Assembly: GCA_037179385.1 (NCBI GenBank)
Contig: CM074187.1
Coordinates: 51,122,879 to 51,186,878, forward strand
DNA length: 64,000 nt
Reading direction: 5' to 3'
Source: Holothuria scabra
Taxonomy: Eukaryota; Echinodermata; Holothuroidea; Aspidochirotida; Holothuriidae
The notes beneath the pieces are model-generated. The model did no database searches and was not told where the DNA came from. It saw only the letters and a program-made list of their open reading frames with translations. The translations under genes and the position numbers were made by a program. Of the stretch, positions 45,530 to 56,823 are shown one piece after another. The first letter of the stretch is position 1, and every line of letters begins with the position of its first letter.

Positions 45530-46800
45530 TAGTGATTCCTTGCCATCAAATACCTTACCTGCTTTCAAATTGACAGTGCTTGATAGATTTTTCTTTACAT
45601 TTTAGGCACAGAATTTTCACAATTTTACCCCTGGTGACCTCAAATGACCTTTGACCTCTACCAAAAACAATAGGCTTCTTTCTCTCAACATGACAAATCT
45701 ATATACCAAATATGAAAAGTATCTGTTACTCTTATCTGGAGATATTGTGTTAATAAGCCATTTTCGAAGTTTTGGCAATTTTACCGCTAGTGACCTCAAA
45801 TGACCTTTGACCTCTACCAAAAGCAATAGGCTTCTTTCTCTCAACATGAAAAATCTATACACCAAGTATGAAAATTGTCGGGCAATCCTATCTGAAGAAA
45901 TCATGTTTACAAGCCATTTTCGGTGTTTTCACATTTTTACCACTGATGACCTCAAATGACCTTTGACCTCAGCCAAAAACAATAGGGTTCTTCCTCTCAA
46001 CATGACAAAGCTATATACCAAGCATGAGAAGTGTCGGTCACTCCTATCTGAAGAAATCATGTTTAAAAGCCATTTTCGGGATTTTCCCAATTTTACCGCT
46101 GGTGACCTCAAATGAACTTTAAATTCTACCAAAAGCACTAGGCTTCTTTCTCTCGACATGACAAATCTATATACCAAATATGAAGAGTATCTGTCACTCC
46201 TTTTTGGAGATATCATGTTTACAAGCCATTTTCAGTGTTTTCGCAATTTCACTGCTTATGACCTCAAATGACATTTGACTTCTACCAAAAACAATAGGGT
46301 TCTTCCTCTCAACATGACAAATCTATATATACCAAGTATGAAAGTTGTCGGGCAATCCTATCTGAAGATATCGTGTTTACAAGCCATTTTCGGCGTTTTC
46401 GCAATTTTACAGCTGGTGACCTCAAATGACGTTTGACCTCTACCAAAAACAATAGGGTTCTTCCTCTCAACATGAAAAATCTATATACCAAGTATGAAAA
46501 TTGTCGGGCAATCCTATCTGAAGATATCGTGTTTACAAGCCATTTTCGGCGTTTTTGCAATTTTACCGCTGGTGACCTCAAATGACCTTTGACCTCTACC
46601 AAAAACAATAGGGTTCTTCTTCTCAACATGACAAATCTATATACCAAATATGAAAAGTGTCGGACATTCCTATCTTAAGATATCGTGTTTACAAGCAAGT
46701 GTCACAAACACACACACACACATACACACACACATACACACACACACACACATGACATCACCATCGCATAGATTCCTTGCCTGTTTACGGCAAGGAATCA
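45530..46800. mobile_element. Composite element 1: 156-bp array, CA microsatellite, terminal hairpin
   Basis: Seven units with a period of 156 bases (one of 158) run from about 45590 to 46690, with core starts at 45645, 45801, 45957, 46113, 46269, 46427 and 46583. A CA microsatellite follows (about 46708-46752), then the hairpin GATTCCTTGCC-tgtttac-GGCAAGGAATC at about 46770-46798. The left edge carries the same GATTCCTTGCC at about 45535. Ends that echo the 3' hairpin, plus internal minisatellite and microsatellite, fit the non-autonomous Helentron/HINE plan. This classification is inference. Frames on the minus strand are repeat artefacts. Confidence 0.7.
46707..46753. repeat. CA microsatellite of composite element 1
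   Basis: An interrupted (CA)n run occupies the same place in both composite elements, directly after GTGTCACAAACAC. Confidence 0.9.
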
Positions 46801-47061
46801 ATAAAACAGGTAATCAGAAGAAGGGCATATTTAACGACCTAGCACTAACAGTGTACTCTTCCTAAAACCTCCAGTTCATCTCTGATATAAAACCTTAGTT
46901 CAGGGGAAAGTCCCTACATGTATACAAACTTGGGAACATGTGAAAGAGACAGCTCACAGTGTGGTATAAATTAATTTGCAGGTGCAAGTTATGCAAATAT
47001 GTGTTTGAGAAGCATAGTAATTTAGATTAACTTGGGGGCAAAAATTTTTTACGGCAATCAT

Positions 47062-47252
47062 ACAGTACAAGATTTCCACGTCTCCCATACTTCTTTTGTG
47101 CAGCATCATGCTGTGACAAAAGGTCACATCTAACTTAGCAAAGGGTTCCCTCCTTGGACAGTACAAGATTTCCACATCTCCCATACTTCTTTTGTGCAGC
47201 ATCATGCTGTGACAAAAGGTCACATCTAACTTAGCAAAGGGTTCCCTCCTTG
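47062..47252. repeat. Tandem duplication, 96-bp period
   Basis: Two near-identical copies (47062-47157 and 47158-47252) share GTACAAGATTTCCAC through GGGTTCCCTCCTTG. The only clear difference is CGTCTC versus CATCTC. The duplication is recent. Each unit holds an internal hairpin GCATCATGC. Confidence 0.92.
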
Positions 47253-48585
47253 CATTCCCCAGTAGAACAACAGAAATACTAAAAGGGTTACTACAATATA
47301 CAGATTTAAGTAATAAACACAACTGCTGTGGCTATTTTTTTATGAGATCTAAAGAAACATCAACATGAATGTTTAAGAGTGATAAACTGTACACTAGACA
47401 AAAAGATAAAGCTTACATATTATTACAAATATGGTTCAGGTTCAAGCCTGGATTCAAATACAGTTCGAACAGTGCAAGTCCTTCCCTTTGATCACCTCTT
47501 GGAACATGCAGGAAATACCTTGTATTATCTGTAATATTCTACTTATAAAACCTGTAATATTCTACAAAACTCAGCCCAAAGGGGGCCACAACTTACAGTA
47601 ACCTATATCACTACCACATGTATCATAACTCACAGTAGTTGTTTCAAATGAATTTTCTCTTCTTGAATATTTCTTACAGAACAGAGGAGTTATGCTTCTA
47701 AATAAGTCTCCCTTACCCCTGCCCTTCAGCCTTCCCCTTCCCCATGAGTCTTGATAGATGCTCCTAAAACTTTTCTCAATTGCAGTACACAAAGTTTACT
47801 GAATTGCTTGCAGTTTTTGCCTATGGTTGTCTGATGTTCACAGCACTGTAAATAAAATATTGCCACATTTTGGGAATAGCAAAAAAAAAAAAAAAATAAG
47901 GGAGTCATGTTCCATTTTCCAGTTCTACTCTTTTAATTACTTCAGCCATCGCACTGCCATTTCAGATAAAAGCAGCTGAAAACACAGACAGAATCTTTCT
48001 GTCTTTACAGCTTCTGAATAAGAACTGAAGTCAACGTGTTTGTAATCTTGCAATGGTATTGACAGCCAGGCTTTCTCATGTTTCCAATGGAATTGATTTC
48101 CATCTTGAAATCTTTGCTTGTTATTAACTTTTCTGTCACTGGACACTTTCTACTGATTAATTTATGAACAAAATGCATGTGAGAGGTGGAAATGCTCCCA
48201 AGAGTTTTGACAACAGCAGATTATACATAATGCAAGAAACTGAATTTAATCTATGTTTGCTTTTAGTTTTATTAACCATACTGTCAAATTACATTTTGCT
48301 TTGATAATTCCTATCCATTTAAACTGTACATACTCAAACACATACTGGAGAATAAAATACAAAAACTGTAGACTTGCATTAAATTTTAGTTTTTCTTTCC
48401 CCTGAGGCCTGTGATGAAATTTTATCTACACTTCCATCCAGACAAACAAATAGTGCCATGTGATGAAAATGTTTTCTAAGTTCAAAATTGTTTTTAAATT
48501 AAGTTCAATGATTTTCCAGTAAAGTTTCTAATGTACTCTTGCAGTTAATACCGTTTAGCAACCTTCTCAATACACACATAGCATC
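47253..48585. other. No gene recognised
   Basis: AT-rich, with an A run at 47881-47897. No supported feature. Confidence 0.4.
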
Positions 48586-48819
48586 ATGGCCTCAGATCAG
48601 AACTGGATTCCACTGATTCAGTGGAACTAGGCTTATGGCCAGCTTTGCAGATTTGCAGTAAAGTATGTTAAACACAGGAGTGACTAGGGCTGGATCTATG
48701 AGGTGACATAGGGAGATAAAACTCCTATTTTTGCAGAGCAATGTACAACAGTTTTTAATGGGGTTTTCACTCCCAGGACTCTTAAAAGAAGGGTTTAAGG
48801 TCACAACAGGATTTGGTAT

Positions 48820-49140
48820 GTTAGAGGGGTACAATAACTCTTGAGCATTTTGGTGAAATTTGCATAGTAATCCGATGTGTGGTTCCCAAGATATGAGCAC
48901 ATAAAGTTTTCACATTTTCAACAAATAGTGAACTTGAAACAAGCACGTATGACATCACATCCCCACATTAATGGGCAGTCTTTTGTTTTTTCTTTAAACT
49001 TTATACTGGATTTTCTCCTCAAAAATCCCATATTATTAAGATGTGATTGCATAAGTGGCATGAGAATTTTGCAAACTTTGCATCCCCCACAGGGAGGTCA
49101 TTCTCCTATTAACTTCAAGGTCAACACAACACTTTGATAA
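48820..49140. repeat. Dispersed repeat, related to 61935-62050
   Basis: Shared blocks: TTTTGGTGAAATTTGCAT, GATATGAGCACATAAA and TCACATTTTCAA at about 48850-48920. They align with ATTCTGGTGAAACTTGCAT, GATATGAGCAGATAAA and TCACATTTTCAA at 61961-62030. Confidence 0.5.
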
Positions 49141-49362
49141 AACAAAGAAAAACAAAGCATTCCTTGTCAATGTGAGGAAGTGATATAAGCTCTACTGCCC
49201 TCAAACTCACTTTTGAACACAAATCTACTGACTTCAATTACTGATATCGCAAGAAATACATGTCCAATTTGAATGGAACTTTCACCACACTGTGTAGATT
49301 TTGTTCCTCTTTCAAATACTGTATGAAAACTAAATTTTTGCTTAAACTTCCCCTTTAAAGTG

Positions 49363-49602
49363 ATGATGGCAACAGAAGTTCATGCCCCCTTTCACAATCC
49401 TGGATATGAGCCTTTTGAAAATGAACCACCAAAGTTGGACATGTATGTACCAATAAAACATTCAACTGTGCAGTATTTGCAAGTAGATAATAGACCACCA
49501 TGTAAGAACAATTCACTTTGTCCTTCAATTTATTCATATGATAATTTTGACCCTGAAATACAGGATCTCTGCTTTACCAATATTGTGCAATATTTACAGT
49601 AG
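49363..49602 (+). CDS. Possible host coding exon (uncertain)
   Basis: From ATGATGGCAACAGAA the frame encodes about 79 residues to a TAG, with a protein-like composition (HNPGYEPFENEPPKLDMYVP; SYDNFDPEIQDL). A pyrimidine-rich stretch ending in AAAG lies directly upstream, a possible splice acceptor. No domain is recognised, no partner exon was found, and the frame is short. It may equally be chance. Confidence 0.2.
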   Translation: MMATEVHAPFHNPGYEPFENEPPKLDMYVPIKHSTVQYLQVDNRPPCKNNSLCPSIYSYDNFDPEIQDLCFTNIVQYLQ

Positions 49603-49782
49603 GTTATTCATCATGAGATAGAAGAAGATTTTACAAAATAACCATTTTGTTTTCAAAACACAGTTGAGACAACTATTTATTCAATATTAAATACAGAACA
49701 TATAAATGCTTACTCCTCTTTCATTCTGGCATATATGTATAACATTAAATCCCAATGTAACAAGTCTTTGAATCGGTCTTAA

Positions 49783-50032
49783 CCCTTTACCGTTGTGCTC
49801 TGATCGGGGCATATTTACGCGCCTCAGGAGTGGGCGGAAAAGCGGACCTAGCCCGCCCTGCATTGGCTTCTGTAGGCCATTGACCCCGTGACCTTAAACT
49901 ATTGTCTCTCTCGTTGTTGTGGCTGAATTTTCGGGTAGCTACTCACAGTTTCGAGCTCCGCGTGAAACAGTAAAGATGGGCGACAGCCGAGCTCTCCACA
50001 TGGGTCCAAAGGACCCAAACAACGGTAAAGGG
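49783..50032. mobile_element. piggyBac-type MITE, copy 1
   Basis: Perfect 14-base inverted ends CCCTTTACCGTTGT / ACAACGGTAAAGGG lie between TTAA target duplications at 49779-49782 and 50033-50036. The CCCTTT start and the TTAA target are piggyBac hallmarks. The interior is GC-richer than its surroundings and includes the small palindrome GGGTCCAAAGGACCC. There is no transposase. Confidence 0.9.
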
Positions 50033-50135
50033 TTAAAATAAGCCTGTGGAGTGTGTTTACTGCAAAGCTGATGCCACTGTCTCTGCGTGTGTGCAGGTAA
50101 CCCTTTAGCCGAGTGGTGCAGATATTTTAGATTAA

Positions 50136-50386
50136 CCCTTTACCGTTGTGCTCCGATCGGGGCATATTTGCGCACCTCGGGAGTGGGCGGAAAAGCGGAG
50201 GCAGCCTGCCCCAGATCGGCTTCCATAGGCCATTGACCCCGTGACCTTAAACTATTGTCTCTCTCATTGTTGTGGCCAAATTTTCGGGTAGCTACTCGCA
50301 GTTTCGAGCTCCGAGTAAAACAGTAAAGATGGGTGACAGCCGAGCTCTCCGCATGGGTCTAAAAGGACCCAAACAACGGTGAAGGG
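50136..50386. mobile_element. piggyBac-type MITE, copy 2
   Basis: The same element and orientation as copy 1, about 100 bases downstream, with its own TTAA duplications at 50132-50135 and 50387-50390. The right end has one change (CCCTTCACC on the inverse strand), and there are scattered interior differences. Confidence 0.9.
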
Positions 50387-50404
50387 TTAATTCAACAGGA
50401 TGAG

Positions 50405-50530
50405 GTTAGGTTAGGTTACATGAAGCTTAACAGCCCAGCTGGGTAGCTTCTTATCAATTAGTTTGAGTTGAGCAGGTCAGCGTTTTTCCAGTTGTGGCTC
50501 TCTGGCTTGTTTTCCCTACTCCATTGATGG
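50405..50530. repeat. Dispersed repeat family A, copy 3
   Basis: Shares TTAACAGCCCAG, TTTTTCCAGTTGTGGCTCTC and GGCTTGTTTTCCCTACTCCA with copies at 16570 and 58238. Confidence 0.6.
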
Positions 50531-51374
50531 ATGTGCTGGATGCGAGCCATTAAATGCATGCTTGACAAAACCATAAAACTGAAACTGGTCTTCAAATTTG
50601 TCAAACTAATCTACTGCATACACAGCACAACTTGTATGGTATATACTGTAGTTTTTCTTTCTGTGCAAAGTATGACACGCATGGAATAGCATTGTGCCCT
50701 CATATTTAGATCCATACATTTGGTGAATTTGTGACAGACCCATCAAATTATGGACAAAATATAGCTTATTATAAGGAGCAAAAGTTACCTCTTTGAACAG
50801 ATGTTGTATTCTGATCAGTTAACCTCCCCTGAGAAAACTGTATTTTCCCTCTTCCTCTAGCTTTCAGATTTTGGCAAAGTAATTTCAACTTTATTTTTAG
50901 ATGCATGCCCTCATTTTAATCTTCCAAAGAGGGTTTTATGCATGCTACACCAAACTCTAATGGAAAATAAACAAAACATGAAAGAAAGGAAAAAAGTCAT
51001 CGAGAGAAAAGCTCCATTATTACAAAAGATGGCTCCGACTATCTTTATGAGACTTGACATTTGATAAGAGAAACCTACTTTCGAAGAAAATTGAAATACA
51101 AAAATGGACTGTTTAGCGGTTCAGAAATCAGGAAGTAAGAAAAACAAAATAGCTTTCCTATGCCCTAAGATTAATTTTGCGGGAAATATTAAAAGAATTC
51201 CTGGGAGATCTACTTCATCTCATTTCACAACATACAGTAGTACTTTGAAACAACAGTCCCTTTTATCTGATATGATAACAAGCCATTTTATGTTTCTCTG
51301 ACATTGTTAGTGCAAAAAACGCAATAAATTTTGTTTTGATAAGCTCATCACTAGGAGTAATCTGCACTGCAACA

Positions 51375-51605
51375 CATTGGCATAGCCAGAGGGTGGCAAG
51401 GGGAGCCATACCCAAGATCCAATCCAGACAAAAAAAATTCTTTGTAAAGGAACAAAAAGTTGACTTCAAATGATGTTAAAATGTTGCATCCAGTTGCATC
51501 AGAGTGTATAAATATTTAACAAATCTCAAAGAGGAAGACCTAGACCCTACCCCTGGCAAGCAATCAGTCCTTACAAAAAAAAAAATATCTGGCTATGACA
51601 GTGCC
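51375..51605. mobile_element. MITE with GGCATAGCCAGAGGG end (copy 2)
   Basis: Left end TTGGCATAGCCAGAGGG; right end ATCTGGCTATGACAGTGCC is its approximate inverse. Related to 38686-38915. Confidence 0.5.
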
Positions 51606-52149
51606 ACAACAGAAGCTGACATGTCATCAGAATATACAGAGAACCAGGAACAACACTTCTATCCACTACTAAAAGCTTAAAATCTGATTTTGAAATTGAA
51701 CTGGTGTTTGTATCAGAGATGGTCTCAACCCACAATGACAGGTGAGCAGCTAATTCCAAGTAATTATCTCACATCCTATCATGTTTTTGTCTGGCTTAAC
51801 TTTTGAATTAATAGAGACAAACAACATTCGGCTCTCATTTCATTTCCTACATGTTCTACACATACTGTACTTATGCGAGGCCTTCAAGATGTACATGAAC
51901 GCAAGATTAGACAACCAAAATCTAGCTAAAGACATATCCCACTTTAGGGGGGAGTTGTGGGGTTCATCAAAAAGGAATTTGTTTTTATTTTTCTCCTTTC
52001 ATACCTGTTCTAGGGTTATTTAATAACCTATGATGGTTTTGACAGATAAGGCAACAGAGGGCTGCCTGCCAGTGACAATTTCTTATTTGAATGGGCCCAA
52101 TGAATGAGTGTGTAATGCACAAACCAATGCACTCTCCAAACCAGAATGC

Positions 52150-54062
52150 AAAAATGCATTGAGGTTTCGATGACACATACATGTTCTTTTCAATAAAATG
52201 CTACATTTCTTGTAACACCTGGTGACCCAAAGTGACCTTTGACTCCACCAGTAAGTAACTGGTTTTTCTCTTAACAAAAACACTTCTATATTCAAAAAGC
52301 CAAATTTCATACTGTGCCTTAAGATATTCTGCAAACAAGGTTTTCAGAGTTTAATGCGAGGTGATACCAGATGACAATTGACCTCCATCAAAAACAACAG
52401 GTACAGTACTTTCAACTCACCATAACACATCCAAATACGAATTATGAAATCCATCAAAGTTTCCTACCTTGAGATATCCCTTTGACAAGGTTTTCATTGA
52501 CCTTTGGTGACCCCTAATGATCATCAAACTTCACCAAGAACTGTAGATGCCATCTTCCTACCAAAACACCTCCACATACTAACTTTGAACTCTATCCCAG
52601 TTTTCTACCTTGAAATACAAAGTAAAATTTGGTTTTCAAAGTTTGACCTTGGATAATCTCATGTGAACTCTGACCTCTACCAAAATAAAAAGGGTCCACC
52701 CTCCTATCATAATTCATCAATAAACCAAGTTTGAAAACAATCCAAGCTTCCTACCTTGAGATATCATTTAACAAGGTTTCTTGAACTTAACCCTCTGTGA
52801 CCCCAAATGACCTTTGACCTTCACCAAAAATAGAGAGGGTTCTTCCTCAACTCATAACGCATCAACATATCAGGTTTGAAATGAATCCAGGTTTCCTGCC
52901 ATGAAATATTGTGTAAACAAAGATTTCGGGGTTTGACCCCATGTGACCCCAAAAGACCTCTGACCGCCAACAAAATTAAAAGAGTTCTTCCTTACATCAT
53001 AACGCATCAACATATCAAGTTTAACATTAATCCAAGTTTCCAACCATGAGATATTGTGTAAACAAGGATTTCGGGGTTTGACCCCAAGTGACCCCAAATG
53101 ACTTTTGACCTTCACCAAAATAGATAGGGTTCTTCCTCACCTTACAGTATAAGGCATCAACATTTCAAGTTTGAAATGAATCCAAGTTTCCCACCATGAG
53201 ATATTGTGTAAACAAGGACTTTGGGTTTTGACCCCAAGTGACCCCAAATGACCTTCGACCGACAACAAAATTTATAGGGTTCTTCCTTACATTATAATAA
53301 ATCAACATGTCAAATTTGAAATTAATCCAAGTTTCCTTTCATGAGATATAATGTAAACAAGGATTTGGGGTTTTGACCCCCAGTGACCCCAAATGACCTC
53401 TGACCTCCACCAAAATACAAAGGGCCGTTCTTCCTCACCTTATAATGCATTCACATATCAAGTTTGAAATGAACCCAAGTTTCCCACTATGAGAAATTGT
53501 GTAAACAAGGATTTGGGGTTTTAACCTCATGTGACCCCAAATGACCTTTGACCGCCAACAAAATCAATAGGGTTCTTCCTTACAACATAACACATCAATG
53601 TGTCAAGTTTGACATTAATGCAAGTTTCCTATCTTGAGATATCGTGTAAACAAGGATTTGGGGGTTTGGCCCCACATGACCCCAAATGACCTTTGACCTC
53701 CACCAAAATCAATAGGGTTCTTCCTTACATCATAACAAATCGACATTTTAAATTTGAAATTAATCCAAGTTTCCTATATTGAGATATTGTGTAAACAAGG
53801 ATTTCGGGGTTTGACCCCCTGTGACCCCAAATGACCTTTGACCTCCACCAAAATCAATAGGGTTCTTTCTCTTGGTATGGGGTATCTGTGTACCAACTTT
53901 GAGAATTGTCAGATCTTCCCTTCTCAAGATATCGTGTAAACAAGCAGTGTCACAAACACACACACATACACACACACATATGCACATACATACATACACA
54001 CACATGCACATACACACACATGCCATCATGAATGCATAGGTTTCTCTTTTCATCGAAACCAA
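52150..54062. mobile_element. Composite element 2: 145-bp array, CA microsatellite, terminal hairpin
   Basis: About twelve units of 139-150 bases, with core starts at 52233, 52372, 52518, 52664, 52808, 52954, 53099, 53249, 53394, 53542, 53687 and 53832. Then comes a CA microsatellite (about 53955-54016) and a hairpin GGTTTC...GAAACC at 54039-54060. The left edge carries GGTTTCGATGA (about 52164), the inverse of the TCATCGAAACC half of the hairpin. The plan is identical to composite element 1, but the unit sequence and hairpin differ. Units at the left are the most decayed and those at the right the most alike. Confidence 0.7.
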
Positions 54063-56528
54063 TAATACAGAGATATGGTGGTCAGCAAACCCATTTAGAA
54101 TTTGTAAGGAGTTGAACACAGTTTGCACTAGGTCTGTATCAAGAAAGGTGAACACCAATTTAAAAAAAAAAACTGGTTTCAGTGGACCATTGCAATTAGG
54201 CTAATCCTGGTTAATGTCCTCTTTTCCTACTTGTCCAACCCTACCCCATTGTTTCAAATGAATCCTACAACAAAACTATAATAATTTACAAGCAAGTTTC
54301 TCTGACACAGAGTTCTTTTGGTTTTCCTCCCCTTCCCAAATTTCCCTAAATTTAAAATCAGAAAAAAGTATTTGCCTTAAAGTGGGCCAACATTTCTCAC
54401 CTCAGGTGGCAAATTTACCTTTTCCCAGTGAATGGGAATTCAAATTTGATGTCTAAATAAATCTAACGTCTCTCTTCATCACTTCACAATCTTGCTTTTC
54501 CTTACAGTTGACTTGACAATTTAGTTCAAAACAAATTGCTGCCATATACTTTCCCACAATGTTTACATTGATTCACCAATTCCATGCATATCTACCCATG
54601 TTCAAACTAGTTTGGTGCAGTATGAATGACAGGCTCTTTTCACATACAGTACTGAGGCAAATTTGCTACATAAACACAGACAAGAGTACGGTCACATGAT
54701 AAAACAGGAATATCATGTTGCAAAGAATTCTATTTCTTTTGAAGCAGGTGCAAAAACAGTACTAAAGATACCCACATAAATATTTCTTTGCACTAGCAGA
54801 AATATGGGGCACACAGTTGACTTTGATGGAGCAGTTTACATCTGCTTTCAGACAATTCTTTTCTGGCACAGTTGATAAAAGCCTGGAAGAATTTGAGATC
54901 CAATCACTGAAAGTTAGTATCATGTAATGTTACAATGGGAATTACGAGCCAGCATGCCATCAGAGGCCTTGTTTTGAAGGGAATTAATAACAACAATGGC
55001 AAACACACATCATTATCAACAAAATGCTGGAAGTTTTCAATACTGAAGAACACAGTTTATTTCAATAGAAGGAAATACTTTCATGGAGTAAAAAATGGAT
55101 ATTTTTGTTTTAAGTCACACCTGAAGAATAAAAATTTGCAATAGATCATTAAGTTTGCAATCATGATGAGGTACACTTAGTCCAGTCACTTACTGCGACA
55201 TTTCATATAACATATGGCCCATCAATTTCAATTGATCATGATGTGAAAGGAAATGAAGACTTAGTACAGGTTTGCACTGAGCAGGTTCTACCCTGTAGGA
55301 CAGCCCCAGATACATGCTGGTCAAATTACATTGACTTACTGGTCATGTTTATCAATTATCCATTTAATGGAGGAATTACACAGCAGCTCCTGCCAGAATA
55401 ATCTTAATGTAACATGTAACCTTTGATTGAAGTAGACTTCATCTATGAATAGTTTTAGCAACAGTAGCAAAACAATCTCTTGATGTTAATAAGTATTTAC
55501 ATGTGCCCTTCCACTTTACAACACATTCAAACAAGACCTTGTACTTTATCATATCATTTTCATGTTTCAAAAGTATGTTCATGAGAGTCACTGCACCAGA
55601 CCCTGAGCTGTAGATTTTCCAGGTGTGCTACAAATGGCACTCCCATATGACACTGCCATGACCATATAGGTGTGCAAATAATCACAGTACTCACAGTGAT
55701 AGGAGCTGATGGTGTGTGATTGCACTAGAATGCCTCAAAATTCAAGGCCTGCTGAACATGTCTGGATTTTAATATTACAGTACAGTCATATTGTTGTAAC
55801 TTTTTTAATTACAACTGTAAATTCAAACATATCAGGTTTAAAGATTAATTAATTTAATTCCCTCATGAATGATCAAAAGTAATCACATATTGACAACTTT
55901 TTAGATCTACTTGGCTTCTTGTAAATAATTCATACAGGAGGTGTATGTTCATCTTCTATAGATGATCATTACTGCAAAACTGACCAAGTCAATAGAAATG
56001 ACTTGGAATATCAGTCTTGAATTTGTTCTTTGATACATATAATTTTGTGTCTTTAAGCTACTGTACTCACCACCTCCTCTTACCCCTCTCCTAACTAAGT
56101 CATCAATCCATCACTCCATATGTCATACATATGCTCAGATTATTAAAATGCCCAAGAACTGAATCACAATCAGTCCCAGGGTGCAAACATTTTTGGTCAG
56201 AGACGCTCTTTTCAAATGTAGGTAATTTATGTTCACACAGTGTATTTTTATGATTTTTGTTGCTATTTTTTTTTTTTTGGGGGGGGGGGGGGTGGGTTAC
56301 TCAAAAATTACCTTTTTCCCTGAAGTATTTTGTATGAAGGTCAGGTCCAGCTAGAAATCTGACCACAATGGTAAGTAATAAGTTTACTGCTTCCACCTAA
56401 CTTTGGTGCAAATTGGTCAGATTGAAGGGGAACAGGTTCTAGATGAGCACTGCACTACAGTTCTGGAAGAGTGGAGCATGCCAGTATGGGTACATACATG
56501 TGCATCAGGAGTCATTTAGGGACAAGGA
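54063..56528. other. No gene recognised
   Basis: AT-rich, with a T-run/G-run tract at about 56264-56292 and no supported coding frame. Confidence 0.4.
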
Positions 56529-56823
56529 CTTTAAAGGCAGTCATTTGTCACCTTAAGCTACAGTATAATGTTAGCCACAGTCTACCAAAATTTCCAATTG
56601 GTAATGCTCTTCGATTGACACCAATTTAAAAAATGTAGAGAAACTCATATTAAACTACATGCATTGCGAGGGTTTTGGTTTCACATTAGCACAATAGCAT
56701 GCCCTGAAGTAAAATGCTAGGATTGCGTCTGGGTATGAGTTTTACACAGCTGTGGGCGGGGCTAAAAGTAAGTGGGTTAGGAAAATTAGAACTGTCTGGG
56801 CTGATGAATAACTGCCTCTAAGG
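56529..56823. mobile_element. MITE with AAAGG-type ends (copy 3, diverged)
   Basis: Ends TTTAAAGGCAGTCATTTGTC and ATGAATAACTGCCTCTAAGG are near inverse. The interior keeps the order TTCGATTGACA, CTGAAGTAAAATGCTAGGAT and GTGGGCGGGGC seen in 3251-3561. Confidence 0.6.

Noticed and set aside
45617..46647. Minus-strand frames with repeated VKGHLRSPAVKL-like peptides
   Set aside because: They are the 156-bp tandem units read through; periodic identity comes from the DNA repeat and there is no start, splice or domain context.
50402..50416. GGTTAGGTTAGGTTA resembling a telomeric TTAGG repeat
   Set aside because: Only about three units, inside a dispersed repeat, and far too short for an interstitial telomere.
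45590..54020. CRISPR-like arrays
   Set aside because: Units are 145-156 bases with no constant short repeat and unique spacer pattern, and the genome is an animal's.
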